Of a DNA stretch of 64,000 nucleotides, positions 18,127-25,688 are shown piece by piece. Numbering within the stretch: the first letter of the stretch is position 1; every line of letters starts with the position of its first letter. The stretch is from Symbioplanes lichenis. Its GTDB lineage: Bacteria; Actinomycetota; Actinomycetes; Mycobacteriales; Micromonosporaceae. Location of the stretch: NCBI RefSeq assembly GCF_030709675.1, contig NZ_JAUZQD010000008.1, positions 186,001-250,000 on the forward strand. Reading direction: 5' to 3'. The notes below the pieces were generated by a model that saw only the letters and a program-made list of their open reading frames with translations, ran no database searches and was not told where the DNA came from. A program made the translations under genes and the position numbers.

Positions 18127-19917
18127 TTGAGCACGAGGGCCAGCCGGGACGTGCTGGGCCGGGGGCTTCGCGTGCTCGGCCGCGCGATTCGCACCGAGCC
18201 GCGGCTGTTCACCGTGGGAGTCGTGGGCAGCAGCCTGTTCGGGCTGCTGATCATCGCGAACTCCTATGTCGTGGGGGCGGTCACCGGGCACGTCGTGGTG
18301 CCGGCGTTCACCGAGCACCGGGCCGGCGTGCGGGAGCTGCTGCTCATCGCGGCGGCATTCGTCGGGATCTCGGTGCTGCGGGTGATCAGCATCTTCGGGC
18401 GCCGGCTGGGGGCGGGCTACATGCAGTTCCGGCTGCAGGCCCGCTATCGGCGCGCGGTGACGCGGCGTTATCTGTCGCTGCCGCCGGCGTGGCACGCGCG
18501 GCACGCGACCGGCACGCTGCTGTCCAACGCCAACTCGGACGTGGAGGCGGCGTTCGTACCCATCGCGCCCCTGCCCTTCGCGGTCGGGACCGTCGTGATG
18601 ATCCTCGCCGCGGTGATCTCGCTCTTCTTCACCGACTGGGTGCTCGCCCTGGTCGGCGTGGTGCTCTTCCCGGCCCTCTTCCTGATGAACCTGGTCTATT
18701 CGCGCCGCATGTCGCCGCGGCAGATCCGGGCCCAGCGGCTGCGGGCCAAGGTCAGCGCCGTCGCGCACGAGAGCTTCGACGGCGCGCTGGTGGTCAAGAC
18801 CATGGGCCGCGAGGCCGACGAGTCGCGGCGCTTCCGGGTGCACGTGACCGAGCTGCGCGACGCGCTCATCTCGGTGGGACGGCTGCGCGGGCTCTTCGAC
18901 CCGCTGATGGACGCGCTGCCCAGCATCGGCACGCTGGCGGTGCTGCTGCTCGGGGCGTGGCGGCTGCAGTCCGGTGCGATCACGGTGGCCGACCTGGTCA
19001 GCGTCGCTTTCCTGTTCACGGTGCTCGCCTTCCCCGTACGCGCGATCGGCTGGGTGGTCGCCGAGCTGCCGCGCAGCGTCGCCGGGTGGGAGCGGGTGCA
19101 GGCCGTGCTCGGCGCCGAGGGCGACCTCGCCTACGGCGCCACGACCGACCCCGGGACCGGCCCGGCCACGCTGCGGTTCGACCAGGTCTCCTTCGCGTAC
19201 GGGCAGGGCGCCGAGGTTCTCCACGACATCTCGTTCACCGTCCCGGCGGGCCGGACCGTCGCCCTGGTGGGTGCCACGGGCTCGGGCAAGTCGACGATCG
19301 CCTCGCTGGCCGTCCGTCTGGTGGACCCGGACAGCGGCACGGTGACGGCCGACGGGCGGCCGCTCCCCGAGCTGGCGCCGGGCGCGCTGGCGGCGACATC
19401 GGCGCTGGTCCCGCAGGTGCCGTTCATCTTCGACGACACCGTGCGGGGCAACATCACCCTTGATCGGGAGAGCGTCGACGACGAGGCGGCCTGGGCGGCG
19501 CTGCGGCTGGCCCAGGCCGACGGGTTCGTGGCGAAGCTGCCCGAGGCGCTCGACACCGCGGTCGGCGAGCGCGGCACGTCGCTCTCCGGCGGGCAGCGGC
19601 AGCGGCTCACGCTGGCCCGCGCGCTGGCCGGGCGCCCGCGGCTGCTCGTGCTCGACGACGCGACCAGCGCGGTCGACCCGCGGGTGGAGGCGGCGATCCT
19701 CGGGGCGCTGCGGGGCCACGACGCCGGGGCCTCGATCCTGGTCGTCGCCTATCGGCGGGCCACGATCGCGCTGGCCGACGAGGTCGTGTTCCTGCGGGAC
19801 GGCCGGATCGCCGCGGTCGGCCCGCACACCGAGCTGATGGCGACCGTCCCCGGCTATCGGGACCTGGTCACCGCCTATGAGCAGGCGGAGAACGAGGAAG
19901 AGACGGTGCAGGCATGA
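18127..19917 (+). CDS. ABC exporter half-transporter with degenerate nucleotide site
   Basis: 596 residues. Six transmembrane helices (about 25-330) are fused to an ATPase domain (345-590). Walker A is VGATGSGKSTIASLA (about 382-395) and the signature is the canonical TSLSGGQRQRLTLARAL. Two catalytic positions are altered: Walker B reads LLVLDDATSAVD, with Asp (D511) in place of the catalytic Glu, and the switch histidine is Tyr (VVAYRRATI, Y542). With its partner downstream this is the pattern of a heterodimeric exporter in which one of the two ATP sites does not hydrolyse. It starts at TTG 18127 and ends with an ATGA overlap. The substrate, a lipid or a drug, is unknown. Confidence 0.9.
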   Translation: MSTRASRDVLGRGLRVLGRAIRTEPRLFTVGVVGSSLFGLLIIANSYVVGAVTGHVVVPAFTEHRAGVRELLLIAAAFVGISVLRVISIFGRRLGAGYMQFRLQARYRRAVTRRYLSLPPAWHARHATGTLLSNANSDVEAAFVPIAPLPFAVGTVVMILAAVISLFFTDWVLALVGVVLFPALFLMNLVYSRRMSPRQIRAQRLRAKVSAVAHESFDGALVVKTMGREADESRRFRVHVTELRDALISVGRLRGLFDPLMDALPSIGTLAVLLLGAWRLQSGAITVADLVSVAFLFTVLAFPVRAIGWVVAELPRSVAGWERVQAVLGAEGDLAYGATTDPGTGPATLRFDQVSFAYGQGAEVLHDISFTVPAGRTVALVGATGSGKSTIASLAVRLVDPDSGTVTADGRPLPELAPGALAATSALVPQVPFIFDDTVRGNITLDRESVDDEAAWAALRLAQADGFVAKLPEALDTAVGERGTSLSGGQRQRLTLARALAGRPRLLVLDDATSAVDPRVEAAILGALRGHDAGASILVVAYRRATIALADEVVFLRDGRIAAVGPHTELMATVPGYRDLVTAYEQAENEEETVQA

Positions 19918-21686
19918 CGGCCGCCGTGGTCGAAGAGGGGACGCTGGCGACCGTACGGCGGGGGGTGAAGCTGTCGCCCGAGCTGCGGCCGGGCCTGGCG
20001 GGCACAATCGCGCTGGCCTTCGTGTCGATGGCCGGGCGGGTCGCGGTGCCCATCGCCGTGCAGCAGGGCATCGACCGGGGCATCCGGGCGCCCGGCGGGC
20101 CGCACCTCGGCGTCGTCCTGACCATCGTGCTGATCACGCTCGGGCTGCTGGCGGTCTCGACGACGTGCGGCTATCTGATGACGCGCCGGCTCTTCACGGT
20201 GAGCGAGACGGCGCTGGCGTCGCTGCGCTCGCGGACGTTCCGGCACATCCACGATCTGTCGATGCTGCACCAGCAGTCCGAGCGCCGCGGCTCGCTGGTC
20301 TCCCGGGTCACCGGCGACGTCGACCAGATCACCCAGTTCCTGCAGACCGGCGGCGTGCAGCTGCTGCTCACCGGCGGGCAGGTGGCGGTCACGACGATCG
20401 TCATGCTGGTCTACTCGTGGCAGCTCACCCTGGTGGTCTTCGTCTGCTTCGTGCCCGCGGCCATCGTCATCCGGCTCTTCCAGAAGCGGCTCGCCGCCGT
20501 CTACCGGGTGGTTCGCGAGCGCACCGGCATCATGCTGGGGGCGGTCGCGGAGAGCGTCGTCGGGGCCGCGGTCATCCGGGCGTACGGGGTCCGCTCCCGC
20601 ACCGAGAAGAGGCTGGACGACGCGATCGACAACCTGCGCGTGTCGCAGCAGCGCGCGTTGCGTACCAGTGTCACCAGCTTCTCCACCGGGGAGATCGCGG
20701 CCGGGCTGGCGCTCGCCGCCGTCGTGGTCGTCGGGGTGCTCCTCGGCGTGGACGGCGGGCTGACCGTGGGCAAGCTCACCGCGTTCCTGTTCCTGGTGAC
20801 GCTGTTCATCCAGCCCGTGCAGATCGCCACCGAGGTGCTCAACGAGGCGCAGAACGCCGTGGCCGGCTGGCGGCGGGTGCTCGACGTGCTCGACATCCAG
20901 CCCGACGTGGCCGACCCGGGCACCGAGGGCGCCGCGCTGCCGCCGGGCCCGCTGTCCGTACGCTTCGCCGACGTCTCCTACCGCTATCCCGGCGGCCCGA
21001 TCGTGCTCGCCGACGTCGACCTGGAGATCCCGGCGCGCACCAAGGTGGCGGTGGTCGGGGAGACCGGCAGCGGCAAGACGACCTTCGCCAAGCTGCTCAC
21101 CCGGCTGATGGACCCGGCCGGCGGAACGGTGCTGCTGGGGGACACCCCGCTGACGTCCGTACGCTTCGACTCGTTGCGCTCGCGCGTCGTCATGGTGCCG
21201 CAGGACGGGTTCCTCTTCGACGCGACCGTGGCGGAGAACATCCGCTTCGCCGCCCCGGGCCTCACCGATGACCAGCTGACGGACGCGTTCGCCGAGCTCG
21301 GGCTGGGCGACTGGCTGGCCGGGCTGCCGCAGGGGCTCGAGACGCCCGTGGGGGAGCGTGGCGAGGCCCTGAGCGTGGGCGAGCGGCAGCTGGTCGCGCT
21401 GGTCCGGGCCTATGTGGCCGACCCCGACCTGCTCGTGCTGGACGAGGCGACGAGCGCGGTCGACCCCGCCACCGAGGTACGCCTGCAGCGCGCGCTCGAC
21501 ACGGTGACGCGCGGCCGGACGACCGTGGCGATCGCGCACCGGCTGTCCACGGCGCAGGCGGCGGACGAGGTGATCGTGGTCGACGCGGGTCGCGTGGTGC
21601 AGCGCGGGCCGCACGCGGTGCTGGTGCAGGAGGAGGGCTCGATCTACGCCAAGCTCTACGCGTCGTGGCTGGAGCAGACGCGCTGA
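19914..21686 (+). CDS. ABC exporter half-transporter, catalytic partner
   Basis: 590 residues. Six transmembrane helices precede an ATPase domain with Walker A VGETGSGKTTFAKLL, consensus Walker B LLVLDEATSAVDP and a normal switch histidine VAIAHRLSTAQ. The signature is unusual, LSVGERQLVALVRAY, instead of LSGGQ. The altered signature faces the defective Walker A/B of the upstream subunit, and the canonical signature of that subunit faces the intact Walker A/B here. One composite ATP site is therefore complete and the other degenerate. The four-base ATGA overlap enforces co-translation and equal stoichiometry. Confidence 0.92.
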   Translation: MTAAVVEEGTLATVRRGVKLSPELRPGLAGTIALAFVSMAGRVAVPIAVQQGIDRGIRAPGGPHLGVVLTIVLITLGLLAVSTTCGYLMTRRLFTVSETALASLRSRTFRHIHDLSMLHQQSERRGSLVSRVTGDVDQITQFLQTGGVQLLLTGGQVAVTTIVMLVYSWQLTLVVFVCFVPAAIVIRLFQKRLAAVYRVVRERTGIMLGAVAESVVGAAVIRAYGVRSRTEKRLDDAIDNLRVSQQRALRTSVTSFSTGEIAAGLALAAVVVVGVLLGVDGGLTVGKLTAFLFLVTLFIQPVQIATEVLNEAQNAVAGWRRVLDVLDIQPDVADPGTEGAALPPGPLSVRFADVSYRYPGGPIVLADVDLEIPARTKVAVVGETGSGKTTFAKLLTRLMDPAGGTVLLGDTPLTSVRFDSLRSRVVMVPQDGFLFDATVAENIRFAAPGLTDDQLTDAFAELGLGDWLAGLPQGLETPVGERGEALSVGERQLVALVRAYVADPDLLVLDEATSAVDPATEVRLQRALDTVTRGRTTVAIAHRLSTAQAADEVIVVDAGRVVQRGPHAVLVQEEGSIYAKLYASWLEQTR

Positions 21687-21739
21687 TCGGTCGCCGGCGG
21701 GCCGGACGGGCCGCCGATGCGCTGATCAGTCGCCGGCGG
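21681..21739. repeat. 20-bp direct repeat at both convergent stop regions
   Basis: CGCTGATCGGTCGCCGGCGG (21681-21700) recurs with one mismatch at 21720-21739, 39 bp apart. The first copy contains the exporter stop codon; the second covers the LysR gene stop. Confidence 0.85.
21695..21716. terminator. Possible terminator hairpin between convergent genes
   Basis: CGGCGG (21695-21700) pairs with CCGCCG (21711-21716). An inner CC/GG pairing is separated by one mismatch, and there is no U tract. It lies in the 39-bp gap between the exporter and the LysR gene. Confidence 0.4.
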
Positions 21740-22613
21740 CCGCGCGGGCCAGCGTGGCCAGGCGGGCCGCGGCGGCGCTCAAGGTGCGGTCGCGGGCGGT
21801 GGCGACGCTGACCCACATCGTGAAGTCGGCGTCGTCGATCGCGATCCAGTGCAGCCGGTCGTCGCCCTCGGCCAGATAGCGCGGGAGGAAGCCGACGCCC
21901 AGCCCGTTGCGGATGAGCGCGGCGGTGTCGGCGGTGTCCGAGGTCTCGTAGCGGACCTCGCGGTGCAGGCCCCGGCGCCGCAGCTCGGTGTCGACGAGCG
22001 TGCGGTTGGCGAACCCCGCCCGGAAGTCGACGAAGCGCAACCCGGTGACCTCGGCCAGCGCGATGCGGTCCCGACCGGCGAGCGGGTGATCGGGCGTCAC
22101 CGCGAGGCCGAGGGGCGAGCTCGCGAGCGGGTCGACGCGCAGGTCCGGGTAGTCCGCGGCGGTGGCCGACAGGAACGCGACGTCGATGTCGCCGCGGCGC
22201 AGGGCGGTGGCCATGCCGGCCGTTCCGGTCGCGGAGGGCGCGATGTGCATCGTGACGTCGGGGTGGTCGCGGGTGAAGCGGCCGAGCAGCGCGGGAATGT
22301 CGAAGAGCGTCACGTTCGTCATGTAGCCGATGCGGATCGCCCCGGACAGCCCGCCGCGCACGGCCTCGACGGCGTCGCGCGCCGCGCGGAAGGCGGCCAG
22401 GATCACGGTGGCGTGCTCCAGCAGCACCTGCCCGGCGGGGGTCGGGCGCACCCGGCGCGTGGTGCGGTCGAAGAGGCGCTCGCCCAGGTCCGCCTCGAGC
22501 GCCGCGACCGTGGCGGAGACGGCCGACTGCACGAGATAGAGCTCGGTGGCGGCCTTGGTGAAGCTGCCCGTGCGGGCGACGGCGGCGAAGACCTCGAGCT
22601 GGCGCCGATCCAT
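21726..22613 (-). CDS. LysR-family transcriptional regulator
   Basis: 295 residues. The N-terminal winged helix has the LysR form QLEVFAAVARTGSFTKAATE and QSAVSATVAALEADLGERLF (residues 5-55). It is followed by the two-lobed effector-binding domain (90-290: GAIRIGYMTNVTLFDIPALL, LGVGFLPRYLAEG). It diverges from the MFS gene; the intergenic DNA contains CATC-N19-GATG (around 22639-22665), a possible LysR half-site pair. It probably activates or represses that transporter in response to its substrate. Confidence 0.92.
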   Translation of the reverse strand: MDRRQLEVFAAVARTGSFTKAATELYLVQSAVSATVAALEADLGERLFDRTTRRVRPTPAGQVLLEHATVILAAFRAARDAVEAVRGGLSGAIRIGYMTNVTLFDIPALLGRFTRDHPDVTMHIAPSATGTAGMATALRRGDIDVAFLSATAADYPDLRVDPLASSPLGLAVTPDHPLAGRDRIALAEVTGLRFVDFRAGFANRTLVDTELRRRGLHREVRYETSDTADTAALIRNGLGVGFLPRYLAEGDDRLHWIAIDDADFTMWVSVATARDRTLSAAAARLATLARAAAGD

Positions 22614-22690
22614 GACTCATCTCCTCGTACGATCAATGGCATCAGTTTTCAGCGTTGGCTCCGATGGATCAAGCGTCGCAGACTGGGCGC

Positions 22691-23938
22691 ATGACAGTTA
22701 TCTCCCCGGCCCGGTCGCCCCGGCCGGCTCTTGTCCCGGCGCGCCGCGGGGTCAGCCACGGCTCGGGGTTCTGGATCGCCTCGGCCGCGTTCCTGATCGT
22801 GATGGCCTACAGCACCGTGCCGACCCCGTTGTGGTCGCTCTACCAGCAGCGGGACGGGTTCTCGACCTTCGCCGTGACGATCGCCTTCGCCGCGTACGCC
22901 GTCGGGGTCGTGATCTCGCTCTTCCTCGCCGGGCACCTGGGCGACACGCTCGGGCGCCGGCGACTGCTGCTGCCCGCGATCGGGCTCGAGATCGTCTCGG
23001 CCGTGATCTTCCTCGCGTGGACCGCGCTGCCGGGCCTGATCGTCGCCCGGGTGATCTCGGGGCTGGGCATCGGCATGCTGACCGCCACGGTGACGGCGCA
23101 CATCATCGACCTGCACCTGCGGGCTCGCCCGGGCGCCGGTCCGGTGCGCGGTCAGCTGGTCTCGGGGGCGGCCAACCTCGGCGGGTTCGGGTTCGGCGCG
23201 CTGGTCTCCGGGGTGCTCGCCCGGTGGGCGCCGGCGCCGCTCGTCACGCCGATGGTCGTCTTCCTGGTGCTGCTCGTGGTGGCGTTCGCAGGCGTCGCTC
23301 TCGTGCCCGAGACGGCGGACGTTCCTGCGACACGCCCGGCTTACCGGCCGCAGCGGGTGCGCGTGCCGCAGGCGGCCCGCGGGCGGTTCTTCCTGGCCGG
23401 GGGCATCGCGTTCGCGGCGTTCTCGGTGCTCGGGCTGTTCACGTCGCTCGCGCCGATCTTCGTCGCCGGGCAGCTGCACATCACGTCGCGGGCGGTCGCC
23501 GGGGCGGTCGTGTTCGTCACGTTCGGGTCGGCGGTGGTGGCGCAGATCGCCGTGCGGCCGCTGAGCCTGCGGGCCCAGGTCGCGCTCGGGGCGCTGCTGC
23601 TGGTGCTCGGGATCGGCGCGCTGACCGCGGTCGTGCTGACCACCGGCAGCATCGTGTTCTTCCTGGCCGGCGGCGTGCTGAGCGGGGCCGGGGCGGGGAC
23701 GCTCTTCAAGGCGGCGCTGGCGGTGGCCGGCTCGCTGGCCCAGCCTTCCCACCGGGGCGAGGTGCTCGCCGGGATCTTCCTGCTGGGCTACATCGGACTG
23801 ACGGTGCCGGTGGTGGGCATCGGGGTGGCGACGTTGTCGGTGTCGCTCGCCACGGCGCTGACCGGGTTCGCCGTCGTCATCATCGCCCTGACTCTGCTTG
23901 CCGCCGTTCCGCTTGCCGCGGCGTTGCGCCGCGCCTGA
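22691..23938 (+). CDS. MFS transporter
   Basis: 415 residues from the ATG at 22691 (an in-frame ATG at 22655 adds 12 unconserved residues). There are twelve predicted helices in two halves. The loop 2-3 motif A reads GHLGDTLGRRRLLL, and the helix-4 stretch VARVISGLGIGMLTATVTAH is typical of drug or small-molecule efflux members. No substrate can be named. Divergence from a LysR regulator suggests inducible expression. A strong hairpin terminator follows the stop. Confidence 0.9.
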   Translation: MTVISPARSPRPALVPARRGVSHGSGFWIASAAFLIVMAYSTVPTPLWSLYQQRDGFSTFAVTIAFAAYAVGVVISLFLAGHLGDTLGRRRLLLPAIGLEIVSAVIFLAWTALPGLIVARVISGLGIGMLTATVTAHIIDLHLRARPGAGPVRGQLVSGAANLGGFGFGALVSGVLARWAPAPLVTPMVVFLVLLVVAFAGVALVPETADVPATRPAYRPQRVRVPQAARGRFFLAGGIAFAAFSVLGLFTSLAPIFVAGQLHITSRAVAGAVVFVTFGSAVVAQIAVRPLSLRAQVALGALLLVLGIGALTAVVLTTGSIVFFLAGGVLSGAGAGTLFKAALAVAGSLAQPSHRGEVLAGIFLLGYIGLTVPVVGIGVATLSVSLATALTGFAVVIIALTLLAAVPLAAALRRA

Positions 23939-23946
23939 TGGTGAAA

Positions 23947-23976
23947 CGGCCCCGGCACGCCGTTGTGCCGGGGCCG
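23947..23976. terminator. Perfect 12-bp hairpin, bidirectional terminator
   Basis: CGGCCCCGGCAC (23947-23958) and GTGCCGGGGCCG (23965-23976) with a 6-nt loop GCCGTT. It lies between the convergent MFS gene and rpsD and would stop transcription from both directions. Confidence 0.85.
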
Positions 23977-23998
23977 CCGCTTGTGACGCTTCGCTTGA

Positions 23999-24607
23999 TC
24001 AGCGCGCGTAGAACTCGACCACCAGCTGCTCGTCGCAGATGACGGGGACTTCGGAGCGCTCCGCCTTGCGGATGACCGTCGTGCGCAGGTCCTCGAGAAC
24101 TGTCGACAGGTACGGCGCGGTCGGGCCGTCGATGTGCGCGCCGGTCGCCGCGATCTGGAACGGCGGCTTCTGGCGGCTGCTCTCGCGCACCTCGATGACC
24201 TGGCCGGGCTTCAGGCGGTAGGACGGGCGGTCGACCTTCTTGCCGTCCACGGTGAAGTGGCCGTGCGCGACGAGCTGACGGGCCTGGTAGATCGTGCGGG
24301 CCAGGCCGGCGCGCTGCACGGTGGCGTCGAGGCGGCTCTCCAGCAGTGCGACCAGGTTCTCACCGGTCTTGCCGTCGCGGCGGTGCGCCTCGTCGTAGGC
24401 GGCCCGCATCTGCGACTCGCTGATGTTGTACTGGTGCCGCAGCCGCTGCTTCTCGAGCAGCCGCACCTGGTAGTCCGAGGACTTGCGCCGGCCACGGCCG
24501 TGCACACCGGGCGGGAACGGGCGCCGCTCGAAGTACTTGACGCACTTGCGGGTGAGCGGGATGCCGAGTGCCCGCGACAGCCGGGCCTTGGGTCGGGAGT
24601 TGTTCAC
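23999..24607 (-). CDS. rpsD: 30S ribosomal protein S4, stand-alone copy
   Basis: 202 residues with the S4 fold. The N-terminal arm is PKARLSRALGIPLTRKCVKY, then RRPFPPGVHGRGRRKSSDYQ. The S4 RNA-binding domain (about 92-155) is LESRLDATVQRAGLARTIYQ, then VAHGHFTVDGKKVDRPSY. The C-terminus VICDEQLVVEFYAR matches the Streptomyces type. Only one cysteine is present near the N-terminus, so this is a zinc-free form. It is not in the usual rpsM-rpsK-rpsD-rpoA operon, so a second rpsD may exist elsewhere. The GTG start lies 14 nt after the nearest GGAGG. Two iron boxes sit 31-70 bp upstream. Confidence 0.95.
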   Translation of the reverse strand: MNNSRPKARLSRALGIPLTRKCVKYFERRPFPPGVHGRGRRKSSDYQVRLLEKQRLRHQYNISESQMRAAYDEAHRRDGKTGENLVALLESRLDATVQRAGLARTIYQARQLVAHGHFTVDGKKVDRPSYRLKPGQVIEVRESSRQKPPFQIAATGAHIDGPTAPYLSTVLEDLRTTVIRKAERSEVPVICDEQLVVEFYAR

Positions 24608-24621
24608 GGGCGATCTTTCAT
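24604..24621 (-). promoter_or_regulatory. Six-codon mini-ORF overlapping the rpsD start (GTGA)
   Basis: On the minus strand ATG AAA GAT CGC CCG TGA begins directly after GGAGG (24622-24626), and its TGA overlaps the rpsD GTG. The rpsD start itself is unusually far from this ribosome site. Whether the mini-ORF is translated is not known; zero spacing from GGAGG argues against strong use. Confidence 0.3.
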
Positions 24622-24637
24622 CCTCCGGTGCAGGTGC

Positions 24638-24676
24638 TACGGTTAGCCTCGCCTTACTAAGGTTAGCCTAACCGGT
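24638..24676. promoter_or_regulatory. Tandem DtxR/IdeR-type iron boxes
   Basis: TACGGTTAGCCTCGCCTTA (24638-24656) and TAAGGTTAGCCTAACCGGT (24658-24676) each match about 16 of 19 positions of the known consensus TWAGGTWAGSCTWACCTWA. They lie 20 bp apart on the same face of the helix, between the divergent rpsD and DUF2470 genes, and overlap the expected promoter zone of both. This predicts Fe2+-dependent repression. Confidence 0.75.
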
Positions 24677-24693
24677 GCTCGGAGGATCCTGAC

Positions 24694-25422
24694 ATGCAGC
24701 CCACCCATGCCGAGGTCGCGCGAACGATCGCCGCAGGCCATCTGCCCGCCACGGCGCACATCGCGTGCCGCCCGGGGCCCTACCCCGTCCGGCACGTGAC
24801 CGACGCCCAGGGCCGGGTGCTGCTGCTCTCGCCCCGCGACGGCGCGCTCGCCGCCGCCCTGCGCCCCGGCCCCGACGTCGACGACACCGCGCTGGTCCTC
24901 GACATCCCGGACGTGCCGCCGGTCGCCGGCGCGCCGTCGCTCGGCCGCGTGTGGGTCGCCGGCTGGGCCACCCTGCTCGAGGGCGACGAGGCCCGCCAGG
25001 CCGCCCTCGACTACGCCGACACCGACCCGGCCACCGACCTCCTCGACGTCGGCGACTCGCAGGTTCTCCACCGCATGGACGTCGCCGAGGTGCGCTACGA
25101 ACGCAACGAGGTCCTGCGCGACGTCGACCCGGACGACTACGCCGCCGCCACGCCCGACCCCCTGCGCGCCATCGAGTTCGACCTCATCGCCGACCTGGCC
25201 GACCACCACGTCACCGAGATGTCCGACTACGTGCGGCGGCAGCTGGGCAAGGCAGCCCGGCCCGGCGACGACCCGCGCGTGGTGCGGCTCGACCGCTACG
25301 GCTTCCTGGTCCGCTTCGGCGACCGGCTGGCCCGGCTCTCCTTCCCGCGCCCGGTGACCGACCGGCACGATCTGGCGCATCTGCTGCACCCGATCCTGTG
25401 CCACCGGTGCGCGCATGCCTGA
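24694..25422 (+). CDS. DUF2470 domain protein, probably iron/heme related
   Basis: 242 residues. The N-terminal half (1-140) resembles the pyridoxamine-oxidase-like/HugZ split barrel: CRPGPYPVRHVTDAQGRVLL, LGRVWVAGWATLLEGDEAR. The C-terminal half (155-240) is a DUF2470 domain: PLRAIEFDLIADLADHHVTE, VVRLDRYGFLVRFGDRLARL, then HDLAHLLHPILCHRC. In HugZ-type proteins this pair of domains takes part in heme degradation and iron release. Two iron boxes immediately upstream agree with that role. The ATG has GGAGG eight bases upstream. Enzymatic activity is not shown by the sequence alone. Confidence 0.85.
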   Translation: MQPTHAEVARTIAAGHLPATAHIACRPGPYPVRHVTDAQGRVLLLSPRDGALAAALRPGPDVDDTALVLDIPDVPPVAGAPSLGRVWVAGWATLLEGDEARQAALDYADTDPATDLLDVGDSQVLHRMDVAEVRYERNEVLRDVDPDDYAAATPDPLRAIEFDLIADLADHHVTEMSDYVRRQLGKAARPGDDPRVVRLDRYGFLVRFGDRLARLSFPRPVTDRHDLAHLLHPILCHRCAHA

Positions 25423-25438
25423 TTAGCCCGGTGCCGGC

Positions 25439-25582
25439 CTAGCGGTTCCGGTAGTAATGTCCGGGCGGGGCGCAGCTCTCGGTGACGGTGGCGGGCGCTG
25501 CCGCCAGGGCCGAGGTGGCGGTCGCGGTGACGATCGCTGCCGTGGCTGCCGCTGTTGCGGTGGCGCGCATCAGGTGGAGCAT
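25439..25582 (-). CDS. Putative small secreted peptide (47 aa)
   Basis: A 48-codon frame reads MLHLMRATATAAATAAIVTA, then TATSALAAAPATVTES, and ends with CAPPGHYYRNR. The first 29 residues form a plausible Sec signal with cleavage after ALAA. The mature peptide would be about 18 residues with a single cysteine. A G-rich ribosome site (GAGGGG) lies about eight bases upstream. No homology is recognised; the composition bias of the frame and its signal-like character support coding. It is tail to tail with the DUF2470 gene. An internal ATG five codons in is an alternative start. Confidence 0.45.
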   Translation of the reverse strand: MLHLMRATATAAATAAIVTATATSALAAAPATVTESCAPPGHYYRNR

Positions 25583-25688
25583 CGTGATGTCCCCTCATCA
25601 GGATGGGCGTGCTCCCAGGATCGACCGTAGGGGTGGGCGGCGCGCCGCTCAAGGGCCGATTCCACCTTCTCGCCGGGGTGAGGCGTCG

